64,000 nucleotides of DNA from Crocinitomicaceae bacterium (GCA_002707155.1 PAME01000001.1:821496-885495), one strand, 5' to 3'. Shown: positions 18,516-26,887, counted from the first letter of the stretch. Notes: generated by a model not told the origin, from the letters alone. A program made the numbers and translations.

Positions 18516-18898
18516 GACTAATAATTAAGATTTTACTCACCTTGGCGACTGTGTTTACCTTTACTAATGGTATTGCTCAAGTGAATTTAGAACCGCTAGA
18601 GAAAAAGGGATTTGAAGTTAAAAGTAAGCTTAAGCCTTATAAAAAGACGAATAATCAAGTGTTGAAACTAAAGATTAAGAATTCCACGGAAAAAAACCAA
18701 GAGTTAAATTTTCAGTTGTACTTATATGTTGATGGAAAAGCAGAAAGTATGAGCGAACAAAAAAGTGTGTGCTTAGCTCCGAATAAAAAGGTGAAGTATA
18801 GATTTTTATTCGAGCCTGAGAATAGTGGGGAGTTCACAGTAGAGCTAGAAAAACTAAATGTTAAAGAAGTCGACTCCTGTCCTTCAGCAGGAGAATAG
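18512..18898 (+). CDS. Small secreted protein of unknown function
   Basis: I do not recognise this 128-residue protein. It has an N-terminal signal peptide (hydrophobic core followed by NGIAQ near residue 23). The mature part is lysine-rich and looks like a single beta-sandwich (KLKIKNSTEKNQELNFQLYL, YRFLFEPENSGEFTVEL). Its ATG overlaps the stop of the SiaC-like gene in an ATGA, and a DnaJ-like gene follows 3 bp later, so it is part of the same operon. A role in sensing or in envelope binding is possible but not shown. Confidence 0.7.
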   Translation: MRLIIKILLTLATVFTFTNGIAQVNLEPLEKKGFEVKSKLKPYKKTNNQVLKLKIKNSTEKNQELNFQLYLYVDGKAESMSEQKSVCLAPNKKVKYRFLFEPENSGEFTVELEKLNVKEVDSCPSAGE

Positions 18899-18901
18899 TT
18901 C

Positions 18902-19780
18902 ATGAATCGGAATTTTTGTTTAGATGTTTTGGGTTTGCCTCATGGGTCTACCTTAGAGGATATTAAAAAGCGGTTCAGAGAATTGGCCTTGCAGTATCAT
19001 CCCGATGTAAACGCGGATCCAGGCGCTAAAACTCAATTTATTAATTACCTCAAAGCTTATCAATACCTGCTAAATGAGGGCGACCAACTTTCAGATATGT
19101 ATTCAGAATACAAATCTCAAGGAAGTAGTGCAAAGCAACCCCAAAATGCTACTGATGAATTTGAAGCTCGACAAAAAGTAAAAGAGCAAATGCGCCAGCG
19201 TGCTAGAGAGTATGCAGCTGCGCATAAAAAAGAAGCAGAGGAAATCGAAAAGCGAGTGCTCGTTACCCTTACAACGGGTTGGCCTTGGAAGGCAGTTCGA
19301 GTCGCAGCTGCGTTTTCCTGTTTGTTTGCTTTGGCTCTTTTATTTGATTATTGGCTCCCTTTTAAGCAAATAGGAAACAAAGTAGAGGCAAAAGTTTATT
19401 ACGAATACTTCAATCGGAATACAATAATTTATGTTGATGGTGCTTCAGTGGATGTGCCTGAAAAGGTTCATTTGAAGGTGAGCCGAGGTGATACGTTTTT
19501 AGTAAACTTCACCGGAATGCTTCAAGAGTTTACAGGGTATAGTATAAGAAAAGCAGATGGGAAAATATTTCGATTTGATACTGAGTTTAACCTTTTTACT
19601 TTTTACCCTATTATTCCATTTTTCTTTCTAATTCCGGGCTTTCTCTTTTATTATAAAAGTAACTCTGTAGGGTTTTACATTCTCTATTTTGCAACCTGCA
19701 CGGCCTATCCAGGTCTATTATTGCATCAGGCCTTGCGCGAAGAAAAACTGTTTCATTTGGTGACTTGGTTTCTAGAATAG
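18902..19780 (+). CDS. Membrane-anchored DnaJ-domain protein
   Basis: Residues 4-65 form a J-domain with the essential HPD tripeptide (LQYHPDVNADPG), which stimulates Hsp70 (DnaK) ATPase. A charged, probably helical segment (residues ~85-125) is followed by a transmembrane helix near residue 140. After a beta-rich extracytoplasmic segment come two more hydrophobic helices near the C-terminus. No zinc-finger or substrate-binding domain of true DnaJ is present, so it is a specialised J-protein that recruits DnaK to the membrane. It closes the SiaB/SiaC operon. Confidence 0.85.
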   Translation: MNRNFCLDVLGLPHGSTLEDIKKRFRELALQYHPDVNADPGAKTQFINYLKAYQYLLNEGDQLSDMYSEYKSQGSSAKQPQNATDEFEARQKVKEQMRQRAREYAAAHKKEAEEIEKRVLVTLTTGWPWKAVRVAAAFSCLFALALLFDYWLPFKQIGNKVEAKVYYEYFNRNTIIYVDGASVDVPEKVHLKVSRGDTFLVNFTGMLQEFTGYSIRKADGKIFRFDTEFNLFTFYPIIPFFFLIPGFLFYYKSNSVGFYILYFATCTAYPGLLLHQALREEKLFHLVTWFLE

Positions 19781-19844
19781 CATAGGGTTTTTAAGTAATT
19801 ATTAGATTTCGTTGGTTTTACCGATCGAACGCTTGAGTTTCGGT

Positions 19845-19852
19845 TAAATTTG
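19845..19852 (+). promoter_or_regulatory. -7 promoter element of purB
   Basis: TAAATTTG fits TAnnTTTG and lies 18 bp before the purB ATG at 19871. The -33 element is not clear. Confidence 0.5.
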
Positions 19853-19870
19853 CCGCCCTATTTTAACATT

Positions 19871-21220
19871 ATGAAGGCATTAGAAGCAATTTCCCCGATA
19901 GATGGTCGATACGCAAGTAAAACAGCAGCTCTTTCTCAATATTTTTCTGAATATGCGCTGTTTAAATATAGGGTTTGGGTTGAAGTGGAATATTTTATTG
20001 CCCTGTGTGAGTTGCCGCTTCCACAATTAGAAGGAGTTGAAAAATCAGTTTTTCCAGCACTTAGAAAAATGTATACTGAATTTACTTTAGAAGAGGCTCA
20101 GGAAATTAAGGATATTGAAAAGGTTACTAATCACGATGTAAAGGCAGTGGAGTACTTTATAAAGGATAAAATGAAAGCTTTAGGTTTGGAAAGCCATTCA
20201 GAGTTTGTTCATTTTGGATTAACCTCTCAGGACATTAACAATACGGCGAACCCGATGATGATTAGAGATGCCCTTGATGAGGTGATAAGTCCGAAAATTA
20301 GAGATATTGTGGATCAATTGGACCTTTTTGCTAAAGAATGGAAGGATGTGCCAATGTTAGCGAGAACGCATGGTCAGCCTGCTTCACCAACGAGATTGGG
20401 AAAGGAGATTCAAGTGTTTTCTGAGCGCATAAAAGAACAATTGGAATATTTGTACGCTATACCTGTAGCGGCAAAGTTTGGGGGAGCAACCGGTAACTTT
20501 AATGCGCATGTTGTAGCCTACTCTTCAATAAATTGGGCTGATTTTGGAAATTCATTTCTAAAAAATGCGTTGGGTTTAGACCGCAGCCAGACTACCACTC
20601 AAATTGAACATTACGATCATTTTGCTGCACTGTGCGATTGTTTAAAAAGAATTAATACCATTCTGATTGATTTTTCAAGAGACATTTGGACCTATGTTTC
20701 TATGGATTATTTCAAACAAAAGATAAAAGAAGGAGAAGTAGGTTCATCGGCAATGCCTCATAAGGTGAATCCTATTGATTTTGAAAATGCAGAAGGGAAT
20801 TTAGGAATTGCAAATGCCTTATTCGAGCACTTATCTGCCAAACTTCCCATTTCAAGATTGCAGCGAGATCTAACAGATTCTACAGTTTTAAGAAACGTGG
20901 GCGTCCCTTTTGGAAATAGCTTGATTGCTTATGCGTCATTGATTAAAGGAATGGGTAAGTTGTTGCTTAATGAAGCAGCTTTAGAGCGAGACTTAGAGAA
21001 TAATTGGGCGGTGGTTGCAGAGGCAATTCAAACGGTGTTGCGGCGAGAGGGCTATCCAAAACCTTATGAAGCACTGAAAGCGCTGACGAGAAAAAACGAT
21101 AAGATTACAGCGCAATCAATTGCTGACTTTGTTGAAGATTTGGATGTTTCGGCTGCTGTGAAAATAGAACTTAAGCAAATCACTCCGCACAATTATACGG
21201 GAATGCAAATGGTGGATTAG
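19871..21220 (+). CDS. purB: Adenylosuccinate lyase
   Basis: This enzyme acts twice in purine synthesis: it cleaves SAICAR to AICAR and adenylosuccinate to AMP, releasing fumarate. The ATG at 19871 starts the conserved MKALEAISPIDGRY; the frame reaches back to 19850, but that part covers the promoter box. Family motifs are LTSQDINNTA near residue 117, ARTHGQPASPT near 163 and the lyase signature SSAMPHKVNPIDFENAEG near 291. The length of 449 residues is typical of the E. coli-like PurB type. The gene converges with the DUF2807 lipoprotein gene with a 4-bp overlap of their ends. Confidence 0.97.
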   Translation: MKALEAISPIDGRYASKTAALSQYFSEYALFKYRVWVEVEYFIALCELPLPQLEGVEKSVFPALRKMYTEFTLEEAQEIKDIEKVTNHDVKAVEYFIKDKMKALGLESHSEFVHFGLTSQDINNTANPMMIRDALDEVISPKIRDIVDQLDLFAKEWKDVPMLARTHGQPASPTRLGKEIQVFSERIKEQLEYLYAIPVAAKFGGATGNFNAHVVAYSSINWADFGNSFLKNALGLDRSQTTTQIEHYDHFAALCDCLKRINTILIDFSRDIWTYVSMDYFKQKIKEGEVGSSAMPHKVNPIDFENAEGNLGIANALFEHLSAKLPISRLQRDLTDSTVLRNVGVPFGNSLIAYASLIKGMGKLLLNEAALERDLENNWAVVAEAIQTVLRREGYPKPYEALKALTRKNDKITAQSIADFVEDLDVSAAVKIELKQITPHNYTGMQMVD

Positions 21221-21945
21221 TACTTAATTGCTTCAGCCCCTTCATTACCAATAATTTCAATATTAACATCTGCAGGGTTTCCGTAATAATGTGCTACAGC
21301 AGACCCATGTAATGAAGTAGCGAAGTAATTCGTTACTGTTCCTTCGTGAATACCCGTACCCGTGGAATATATGTAGAGGTTTTTACTAATAAGATCTTTG
21401 CCATAAATATGTCCAACTCCATTGTTATTGTACTCGGTTCTACCGCTTTTTCCAGCAATGTTTGCAGTTGAAGTGCCTCCATCCATGCTAATTTCAAATT
21501 GATTCATATCAATGTTTAGGTTGGTTTCAAGATCACAATTATCAATTAAAAGTGAGCAAGTTTTCCATTTTAACGTCCCTTCATTAACCAGTTTTCCTGG
21601 AACAGAGAACCTTGCATAAGATAGTGAGTCCATTTCAATTCTAATATCAACCCAGTCATCGTAGCCATTAATATTACTGCATTTGTTGTTGTTGGTTAGT
21701 GTGAATTTATTTTCTGACACTTCATACCGAAGCAAATCTATTATACCTTGATGCCCCTCAAAAGTTACTCTACTGTTTGTGCTTTGAATCAAGGTAATGT
21801 TGAACTTGCCTTCTATATCTAGTTCATTAAAAGGTTGCATCGGATGACTGTAGGTTTGAACAACCCCTTTTTTGTTTAAACACCTTTCACAACCAAGCAT
21901 CAGGGTTAAAATTACAATAGAAAATGAGTAAATCAGTATTTTCAT
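21217..21945 (-). CDS. DUF2807 'head GIN' lipoprotein
   Basis: This 242-residue protein begins with a lipoprotein signal (LTLMLGC, lipid attachment at Cys19 or so). It continues with a right-handed parallel beta-helix-like DUF2807 domain: FNELDIEGKFNITLIQS, then strands such as ARFSVPGKLVNEG and the ending GNEGAEAIKY. These lipoproteins are common in Bacteroidota and their function is unknown. It directly follows the PagL-like gene on the minus strand with no gap, so the two are probably co-transcribed. Confidence 0.88.
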   Translation of the reverse strand: MKILIYSFSIVILTLMLGCERCLNKKGVVQTYSHPMQPFNELDIEGKFNITLIQSTNSRVTFEGHQGIIDLLRYEVSENKFTLTNNNKCSNINGYDDWVDIRIEMDSLSYARFSVPGKLVNEGTLKWKTCSLLIDNCDLETNLNIDMNQFEISMDGGTSTANIAGKSGRTEYNNNGVGHIYGKDLISKNLYIYSTGTGIHEGTVTNYFATSLHGSAVAHYYGNPADVNIEIIGNEGAEAIKY

Positions 21946-23061
21946 TTACCTTCTAAATTGATAACCTACACCTATTTCTAAATGGTCAGATACAGCCCAA
22001 TGTGTATGCAGTGTAGTATTAATAATAATATTTTTTCCGAGCTTAAAACGGGTTCCAAATCGATGATAAAAAGGGTCGCCACGCTGTGTTTGGTCGAATA
22101 GATACGTTCCCCAGCCCGCTATAATTCCAAAACCACCAATAGTTTGCTCGTAAGAGACCATAATTCCCGATTGAAATGCAGTTTGATTCTGTGTTAGCGG
22201 GTTGCGCTCCATTAACTCTTTGAAAGCGGTATTGTAGAACATATCCCAGCTCCAATTGATTTTGTATTTGGCACTCCACAATCGGCTATAATTAAATTGC
22301 AATGCATAGGCTTCGTATATGTTTTGATCGTGAATGCTTATCGAGGTAAATCCTACAATTGGCATAACGGTAAATTCATTTTGCTGTTCAGGGGCATAGG
22401 CTTTTTGCTCAAGTTTTGTAAGTCGTTCGGGTCTAGTTGTTGGCTCGTAAAATTTATGAAGAAACCCAATGCTCCATGTAGGAATATTGATACCTAAGTT
22501 GGGTCGTCTTATTCCGCTATTACTCCAATGATTAAATGCAGCACCAAGCAGAATTGCATTGGTTGGGTTTAAATAGATTTCAGATTTTATTTTGATAGAA
22601 GCAAACAGGTTCAGTTTTGATCCAATAGCGTTGTTTTTGTAATTATTTAATCGGTCAAACTTTTTCCCGACCCAGCCTAAGCCCCAACCCCAGCTGGTTT
22701 GAAGTCTAAATCTAGCAGTGCTAAAGATGGGAAGTAGTAAATAAGCATTAGCACCAAAAGCATTCCCAAGTAGGTCATAATTACCCGTTGAGGTGTACAA
22801 TAAAGAAACTCCAAATGTTGGGCTATTGTACAACCTTTCCCAGTCTTTTGTATCACTGGAAGATTTTTCAAAATTTACTTCAAATCCATTTGTTGTTTCC
22901 TTAGGCATGTGTTGCATCGCAATTCGATGAGGGAGCAGCACGCCATTGTGATAGCTTGCCTTGGTAATAAGGCGGAATTTAGCGCTGTCTTGTTCTTGAC
23001 CATATACAGCATAAAACTGCGATAGCAACAGAAAAAGTAGTAAGTAGATTCTTTGGTTCAA
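21946..23061 (-). CDS. Acyloxyacyl hydrolase / PagL-like lipid A 3-O-deacylase
   Basis: The 371-residue outer-membrane protein has a signal peptide (ending AVYGQ near residue 21) and a beta-barrel. The segment FNHWSNSGIRRPNLGIN near residue 177 matches the PagL-family active-site region, in which a His-Ser pair removes the 3-O-linked acyl chain of lipid A. The C-terminal half adds further strands ending GVGYQFRR, a typical barrel end. The start codon used is TTG. The likely effect is remodelling of the lipopolysaccharide in the outer leaflet. Confidence 0.82.
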   Translation of the reverse strand: MNQRIYLLLFLLLSQFYAVYGQEQDSAKFRLITKASYHNGVLLPHRIAMQHMPKETTNGFEVNFEKSSSDTKDWERLYNSPTFGVSLLYTSTGNYDLLGNAFGANAYLLLPIFSTARFRLQTSWGWGLGWVGKKFDRLNNYKNNAIGSKLNLFASIKIKSEIYLNPTNAILLGAAFNHWSNSGIRRPNLGINIPTWSIGFLHKFYEPTTRPERLTKLEQKAYAPEQQNEFTVMPIVGFTSISIHDQNIYEAYALQFNYSRLWSAKYKINWSWDMFYNTAFKELMERNPLTQNQTAFQSGIMVSYEQTIGGFGIIAGWGTYLFDQTQRGDPFYHRFGTRFKLGKNIIINTTLHTHWAVSDHLEIGVGYQFRR

Positions 23062-23140
23062 ACTGCTGAAATAGTTTGGCGAATTTAGTTACACAATTTT
23101 AAATTGGATGACTTTTGTGCACATACTATCAATTATAATT

Positions 23141-23911
23141 ATGGATGTGCGACTCACTGCTTTTAAAAGATTATTAGACATTATGGATGACCTTAGGGAG
23201 AAATGCCCATGGGATCATAAGCAAACACTTGAATCTTTGCGTAAGCTTACCATAGAAGAAACCTATGAGCTTGCCGATGCAATTGTTGAAAATGATTTGG
23301 AGGAATTAAAAGGCGAAATTGGTGATATTATGCTGCACATGGTGTTTTATTCTAAAATAGCCTCAGAGCAAGGAGCGTTTGATATCACTGATGCACTCAA
23401 CGCAATTTGCGACAAACTCGTGCATCGACACCCTCATATTTACGGCGATGTTAAAGTGGCCAATGAAGAAGAAGTAAAAGCCAATTGGGAACAGTTAAAG
23501 TTGAAAGAAGGAAAAACATCGGTGCTGCAGGGGGTCCCTAAGTCTTTGCCTGCCATGGTAAAAGCAAACCGAATACAAGAAAAGGCCAGGGGCGTAGGTT
23601 TTGACTGGGACAATAAAGAGCAAGTTTGGGCTAAAGTTGAGGAAGAGTTGGGTGAATTAAAAGACGAGGTTGATACTAAGGCGAGTATTGATCGTATTGA
23701 GGATGAGTTAGGGGATGTCTTATTTTCTGTCATAAATTATGCGCGATTTATTGATGTAGATCCGGAAATGGCGTTGGAAAGAACGAATAGAAAGTTCATC
23801 AAACGGTTCCAGTTTTTAGAAAATGAAGTTAAAAAAGAGGGTAAGGAATTGAATAATATGACCTTAACTGAAATGGATGCAATTTGGAGTGAAGCTAAAA
23901 AAAGTGAGTGA
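23141..23911 (+). CDS. mazG: Nucleoside triphosphate pyrophosphohydrolase
   Basis: MazG hydrolyses (d)NTPs to monophosphates and pyrophosphate, which cleans the nucleotide pool. The ATG at 23141 starts MDVRLTAFKRLLDIMDDLREKCPWD, the canonical N-terminus; the frame from 23108 is longer but unlikely. Two tandem MazG domains are visible with metal-binding EExxE...ExxD patterns: EETYELADAI with EIGDIMLHMVF in the first, and EEELGELKDEV with EDELGDVLFSV in the second. The length of 257 residues is typical. It is a single gene next to the tRNA-Asp region. Confidence 0.95.
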   Translation: MDVRLTAFKRLLDIMDDLREKCPWDHKQTLESLRKLTIEETYELADAIVENDLEELKGEIGDIMLHMVFYSKIASEQGAFDITDALNAICDKLVHRHPHIYGDVKVANEEEVKANWEQLKLKEGKTSVLQGVPKSLPAMVKANRIQEKARGVGFDWDNKEQVWAKVEEELGELKDEVDTKASIDRIEDELGDVLFSVINYARFIDVDPEMALERTNRKFIKRFQFLENEVKKEGKELNNMTLTEMDAIWSEAKKSE

Positions 23912-23939
23912 TTTTTCTTTTAAAAATAGTTTGAATACC

Positions 23940-23969
23940 TTGTAGAGAGATTAAATTCGATTAATTTTG
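23940..23969 (+). promoter_or_regulatory. Promoter upstream of tRNA-Asp
   Basis: TTG at 23940-23942, a 19-bp spacer and TAATTTTG at 23962-23969 fit the Bacteroidota TTG-N19-TAnnTTTG pattern. The 180 bp between it and the tRNA hold the two 34-bp repeats. Confidence 0.5.
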
Positions 23970-24010
23970 CCGTTCGTTTGCAAGCAGACGTTCGTTCTTT
24001 TAAACCACAA

Positions 24011-24044
24011 AGATTTTTAGATTGCTTGGAAGAGTAGTCATTTT
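24011..24044 (+). repeat. 34-bp direct repeat, copy 1
   Basis: This 34-bp sequence (starting AGATTTTTAGATTGCTTGG) recurs at 24094-24127 with one mismatch and a period of 83 bp. It lies in the leader of tRNA-Asp. It may be the spacer of a former tandem tRNA array. Confidence 0.85.
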
Positions 24045-24093
24045 GAAAACCCACTGTCAAATTCGTTTGATGTTGGATTTTGTTCTTTAATAT

Positions 24094-24127
24094 AGATTTT
24101 TAGACTGCTTGGAAGAGTAGTCATTTT
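24094..24127 (+). repeat. 34-bp direct repeat, copy 2
   Basis: This second copy differs from the one at 24011-24044 by a single base (GACTG for GATTG). It is followed by a small inverted repeat (ATGTCC/GGACAT) just before the tRNA. Confidence 0.85.
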
Positions 24128-24150
24128 AAATGTCCACAGGACATTTAAAA

Positions 24151-24224
24151 GGTCCGGTAGTTCAGTTGGTTAGAATACCTGCCTGTCACGCAGGGGGTCG
24201 CGAGTTCGAGTCTCGTCCGGACCG
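24151..24224 (+). tRNA. tRNA-Asp (GTC)
   Basis: The cloverleaf can be drawn by hand: acceptor stem GGTCCGG with CCGGACC, D-arm with AGTTCAGTTGGTTAGA, anticodon stem CCTGC/GCAGG enclosing loop CTGTCAC with anticodon GTC at 24185-24187, and T-arm GCGAG-TTCGAGT-CTCGT. The discriminator base is G, as expected for Asp. No CCA is encoded. The DNA downstream up to about 27.1 kb is accessory in character, which fits use of this tRNA as an integration site. Confidence 0.96.
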
Positions 24225-24260
24225 CTAAGTGGAACTAAAAAATCCACGCAAAGCCTTTAA

Positions 24261-24287
24261 AAGCCTTAGTTTTACTAAGGCTTTTTT
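24261..24287 (+). terminator. Rho-independent terminator after tRNA-Asp
   Basis: AAGCCTTAGT and ACTAAGGCTT pair perfectly around TTT and are followed by a T run. It lies 36 bp after the tRNA. Confidence 0.9.
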
Positions 24288-24329
24288 AGTTTATATACTT
24301 TTCTCCCCTAGAGATATCGTTAAAAAAAG

Positions 24330-24364
24330 ACCCCGAAAACGACCCCCGATAAATTTGACGGGGT
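24330..24364. repeat. Inverted repeat ACCCCG...CGGGGT downstream of tRNA-Asp
   Basis: ACCCCG at 24330-24335 and CGGGGT at 24359-24364 flank a spacer containing a second CCCCCG. The spot between a tRNA end and a decayed gene island would suit an attachment-site or integrase-proximal sequence, but no integrase gene is present. Confidence 0.35.
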
Positions 24365-24415
24365 GGAATCAAGTAAAAACAAACGGCGGAAAAGCGAAAT
24401 AAATAGGAGTTCTAT

Positions 24416-24955
24416 TTACACTATACCGCTTCCATTTTGCTTGTCAAAGGCTTGCTCTATTAGTTCCATTACATCGTCTAGTTGATTCAAGTTTTCAAAT
24501 CCAACTTCAACGTCTCCATTTCCCCAACGTCCTAAGTCGGTGATATCTTTACAATAGCCTTTAGGATCTATAATACTCGCAAATGGAATATTTAGCGATA
24601 ACCTTAATCTCGATTTCTGAGGCACGATATCTACAAAGTTTGTAGATGACTTATAGGCGATATATAATTTCTTATATTCTTCATGTACAGACGAATCGAT
24701 ATTTAGTATTCGCTTTTTCAGAGCTTCGTATAGTTCTACCATATCGCCCTTTAAATAGTCGTAAGAATCAACGGAGTAGGTAGCAGAAGATTTCTCTTCT
24801 GGCTTGTAGTACTCGAGTTGCTCATCGTTTAAGTCTGGCGATATCCATATTCCGGTAGCCTTAGTAGCCAGTTCTTTCGCTCTAGTAAGGATTTCTTCTT
24901 CTCGCCAAATCTCAGCTCTTCTAAAGAAGTCGTTTAGACGTATCGGAGAATCTAT
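24416..24955 (-). pseudogene. C-terminal remnant of a GmrSD-type restriction enzyme (DUF1524 tail + DUF5655)
   Basis: From 24742 downwards, 108 residues match the DUF5655 domain (VELYEALKKRI, KLYIAYKSSTNFVDIVPQK, RWGNGDVEVGF). The same frame stays open upstream to 24955 and encodes RLNDFFRRAEIWREEEIL and RAKELATKATGIW, the tail that closes the DUF1524 HNH domain in DUF262-DUF1524-DUF5655 proteins. These are type IV, modification-dependent restriction enzymes of the GmrSD family. The whole N-terminal DUF262 part and the HNH motif are gone, and a TAA at 24956-24958 precedes the fragment. It is therefore a dead defence gene inside the tRNA-Asp island. Confidence 0.8.
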
Positions 24956-24958
24956 TTA

Positions 24959-25050
24959 AGCCACTTCTTCCTCAGCCGGGGCCTTGCAAAAGCCTTTTTA
25001 ACCTCAGTCCCATACCGAACAGGAATCACCCACCAATTTCAAACCAATTG
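24959..25050 (-). pseudogene. Short coding remnant, left copy flanking hipBA
   Basis: Read on the minus strand this DNA encodes VIPVRYGTEVKKAFA, then after a frame change APAEEEVA and a stop at 24956-24958. About 50 bp (24996-25047) align, at roughly 80% by eye with small gaps, to 26997-27047 on the other side of the hipBA pair, in the same orientation. The parent family is not recognised. The fragment is frame-shifted and cannot be functional. Confidence 0.55.
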
Positions 25051-25060
25051 TATTGTATAT

Positions 25061-25095
25061 CATGCATTAAGAATACTTATGGGTATTAATGCATG
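25061..25095. promoter_or_regulatory. Inverted repeat upstream of hipBA (candidate operator)
   Basis: TCATGCATTAA at 25060-25070 and TTAATGCATGA at 25085-25095 are perfect 11-bp inverted repeats with a 14-bp spacer. They lie about 90 bp before the hipB ATG, where a HipB dimer or dimer pair could bind. Confidence 0.5.
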
Positions 25096-25183
25096 ATTAT
25101 TCATTCGAATTAGTTTTGATCGCAGCTATATAATGCTTACTTTTGAATGGTAATTCATACGTTAATAGTTAATTTTAATCTTT

Positions 25184-25534
25184 ATGAGTGATATTTCATA
25201 CGGAGACATGTATTCAATGAGTGATTTGGCAATAACGAATGCCATAGGTCAATTTGTAAAACACCATCGATTGCTACAAAACAAAACACAAGATGAAGTT
25301 GCTCTTGCGGCTAACATTAGCCGATCGACACTCAGTCTTCTAGAAAGGGGCCAACCCATAACCCTAGCAACACTCATTCAGGTGTTGCGTGTTTTGGAAT
25401 TGTTGCAATTATTCGAAGGCTTTAAAATTATGCCTACAGTAAGTCCAATTCAACTTGCAAAAGAAGATCAACAAAAAATGAAACGAGCGCGTAAAAAAAA
25501 TAAAGGAAACGAGCCCTATAAAAGTTCTTGGTAA
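25184..25534 (+). CDS. hipB: HipB-like antitoxin (XRE-family DNA-binding protein)
   Basis: This 116-residue protein has a Cro/C1-type helix-turn-helix at residues ~25-80 (VKHHRLLQNKTQDEVALAAN, ISRSTLSLLERG). The C-terminus is basic (QKMKRARKKNKGNEPYKSSW). It is followed directly by hipA: its TAA overlaps the hipA ATG by one base. As in known HipBA modules, HipB should bind and neutralise HipA and repress the shared promoter. The intergenic region upstream (25051-25183) contains a TATGCATTAA / TTAATGCATGA inverted repeat around 25061-25095, a possible operator. Confidence 0.88.
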   Translation: MSDISYGDMYSMSDLAITNAIGQFVKHHRLLQNKTQDEVALAANISRSTLSLLERGQPITLATLIQVLRVLELLQLFEGFKIMPTVSPIQLAKEDQQKMKRARKKNKGNEPYKSSW

Positions 25535-26841
25535 TGCTTCGAACAGCAATCGTTAAAATATGGGGTAAAACTGTTGGTGCTATTTTGTGGGATGAACAAC
25601 AGCAATTGGCGGTATTTGAGTATGAAAACAGTTTTTTGGATTTGGGTTGGGATTTATCTCCGATAATGTTACCCATAAACACAAGTAGGAGGGTGTTTTC
25701 TTTTCCTGAACTGAGAAGGCAGCGCAATAATGAATTCGATACGTTTAGAGGCTTACCGGGTTTAATTGCAGATGCTTTACCGGATAAATACGGTAACCAG
25801 CTGATCAATACTTGGCTTGCACAGCAAGGGCGAAAAGCAGACAGTGTAAATCCTGTTGAGTTACTTTGTTTTCTGGGCTCAAGATCAATGGGAGCATTAG
25901 AATTTGAGCCTGCTAACTTGGCAAGAAAGCAAAGTTCATTTACACTAGAAATGGACAGTTTAGTGGATATTGCTCGTAAAATGCTGTCTCAAAAAGAAGG
26001 CTTTGTAAGTAATATTGATGCTTCAGAAGCATCGGCAATAAAAGAATTGATAAGCATAGGAACTTCAGCTGGTGGAGCAAGACCAAAAGCGGTTATTGCA
26101 TACAATAAAGAAACGGGAGAAGTGCGATCTGGTCAAGCCAAAGTTTCGAAAGGTTTTGAGCATTGGTTGTTAAAACTCGACGGAGTTAGTGATGTTCAGT
26201 TAGGAGATACCGAAGGATACGGCAGGGTAGAAATGGCTTATTATTATATGGCCTTGGATTGCGGAATAGAAATGATGCCAAGTAAGCTTTTAGAGGAAAA
26301 TGGCCGAGTTCACTTTATGACCAAACGTTTTGATAGAGGGGAGGGAAATGTAAAGCATCATACTCAGACTTGGTGTGCACTCAAACATGTTGATTTTAAC
26401 GAAGTAGCTAGCTACAGTTATGAGCAGTTGTTTCAAACTATGCGTGAACTTCGATTGGATTACCAAGCAGCAGAGCAGATGTTTAAACGAATGGTTTTTA
26501 ACGTGTTGGCTCGGAATTGCGATGATCACACTAAAAACTTTTCCTTTCTGCTAAAAAAAGAAGGAAAATGGGAATTAGCTCCTGCCTATGATATTTGTTA
26601 TGCCTATCGTCCAGGTAGCATTTGGGTAAGTCAACATGCGCTGAGCATCAATGGCAAACGGGAAGACATTACGCTTGAAGATTTTATTGCTGTTGGAAAA
26701 TCCATGAATATTAAACGCGCGAAGGGAATTATTGCAGAAGTTCAGGAAACGATCAATAATTGGGATTACTTTTCAAAAAAAGCCAAAGTAGATTCCGAGA
26801 AATCAACTTTAATTAAAAGTACGCTACTCAAGGTACTTTAA
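25534..26841 (+). CDS. hipA: HipA-like serine/threonine kinase toxin
   Basis: The ATG at 25534 overlaps the hipB stop (TAATG); the TTG at 25528 is less likely. The 435-residue protein has the HipA N-terminal subdomain (VKIWGKTVGAILWDE, then LPGLIADALPD). The kinase core follows: the SAGGARPKAV loop near residue 184, the lysine region HWLLKLDGV near 210, the catalytic ARNCDDHTKNFSFL near 326, and LAPAYDICYA with the metal-binding aspartate. E. coli HipA phosphorylates glutamyl-tRNA synthetase; the target here is unknown. All key residues appear intact. The pair is the only intact module in the tRNA-Asp island. Confidence 0.92.
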   Translation: MLRTAIVKIWGKTVGAILWDEQQQLAVFEYENSFLDLGWDLSPIMLPINTSRRVFSFPELRRQRNNEFDTFRGLPGLIADALPDKYGNQLINTWLAQQGRKADSVNPVELLCFLGSRSMGALEFEPANLARKQSSFTLEMDSLVDIARKMLSQKEGFVSNIDASEASAIKELISIGTSAGGARPKAVIAYNKETGEVRSGQAKVSKGFEHWLLKLDGVSDVQLGDTEGYGRVEMAYYYMALDCGIEMMPSKLLEENGRVHFMTKRFDRGEGNVKHHTQTWCALKHVDFNEVASYSYEQLFQTMRELRLDYQAAEQMFKRMVFNVLARNCDDHTKNFSFLLKKEGKWELAPAYDICYAYRPGSIWVSQHALSINGKREDITLEDFIAVGKSMNIKRAKGIIAEVQETINNWDYFSKKAKVDSEKSTLIKSTLLKVL

Positions 26842-26887
26842 CGCTCTAATCTGGCAATTGTCTCTTCAACACCAACCTTGCTAAGGG

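Noticed and set aside
24338..24397. Short plus-strand reading frame rich in Arg/Lys after tRNA-Asp
   Set aside because: It has no start codon or ribosome-binding site and falls on the inverted repeat; coding potential is not supported.
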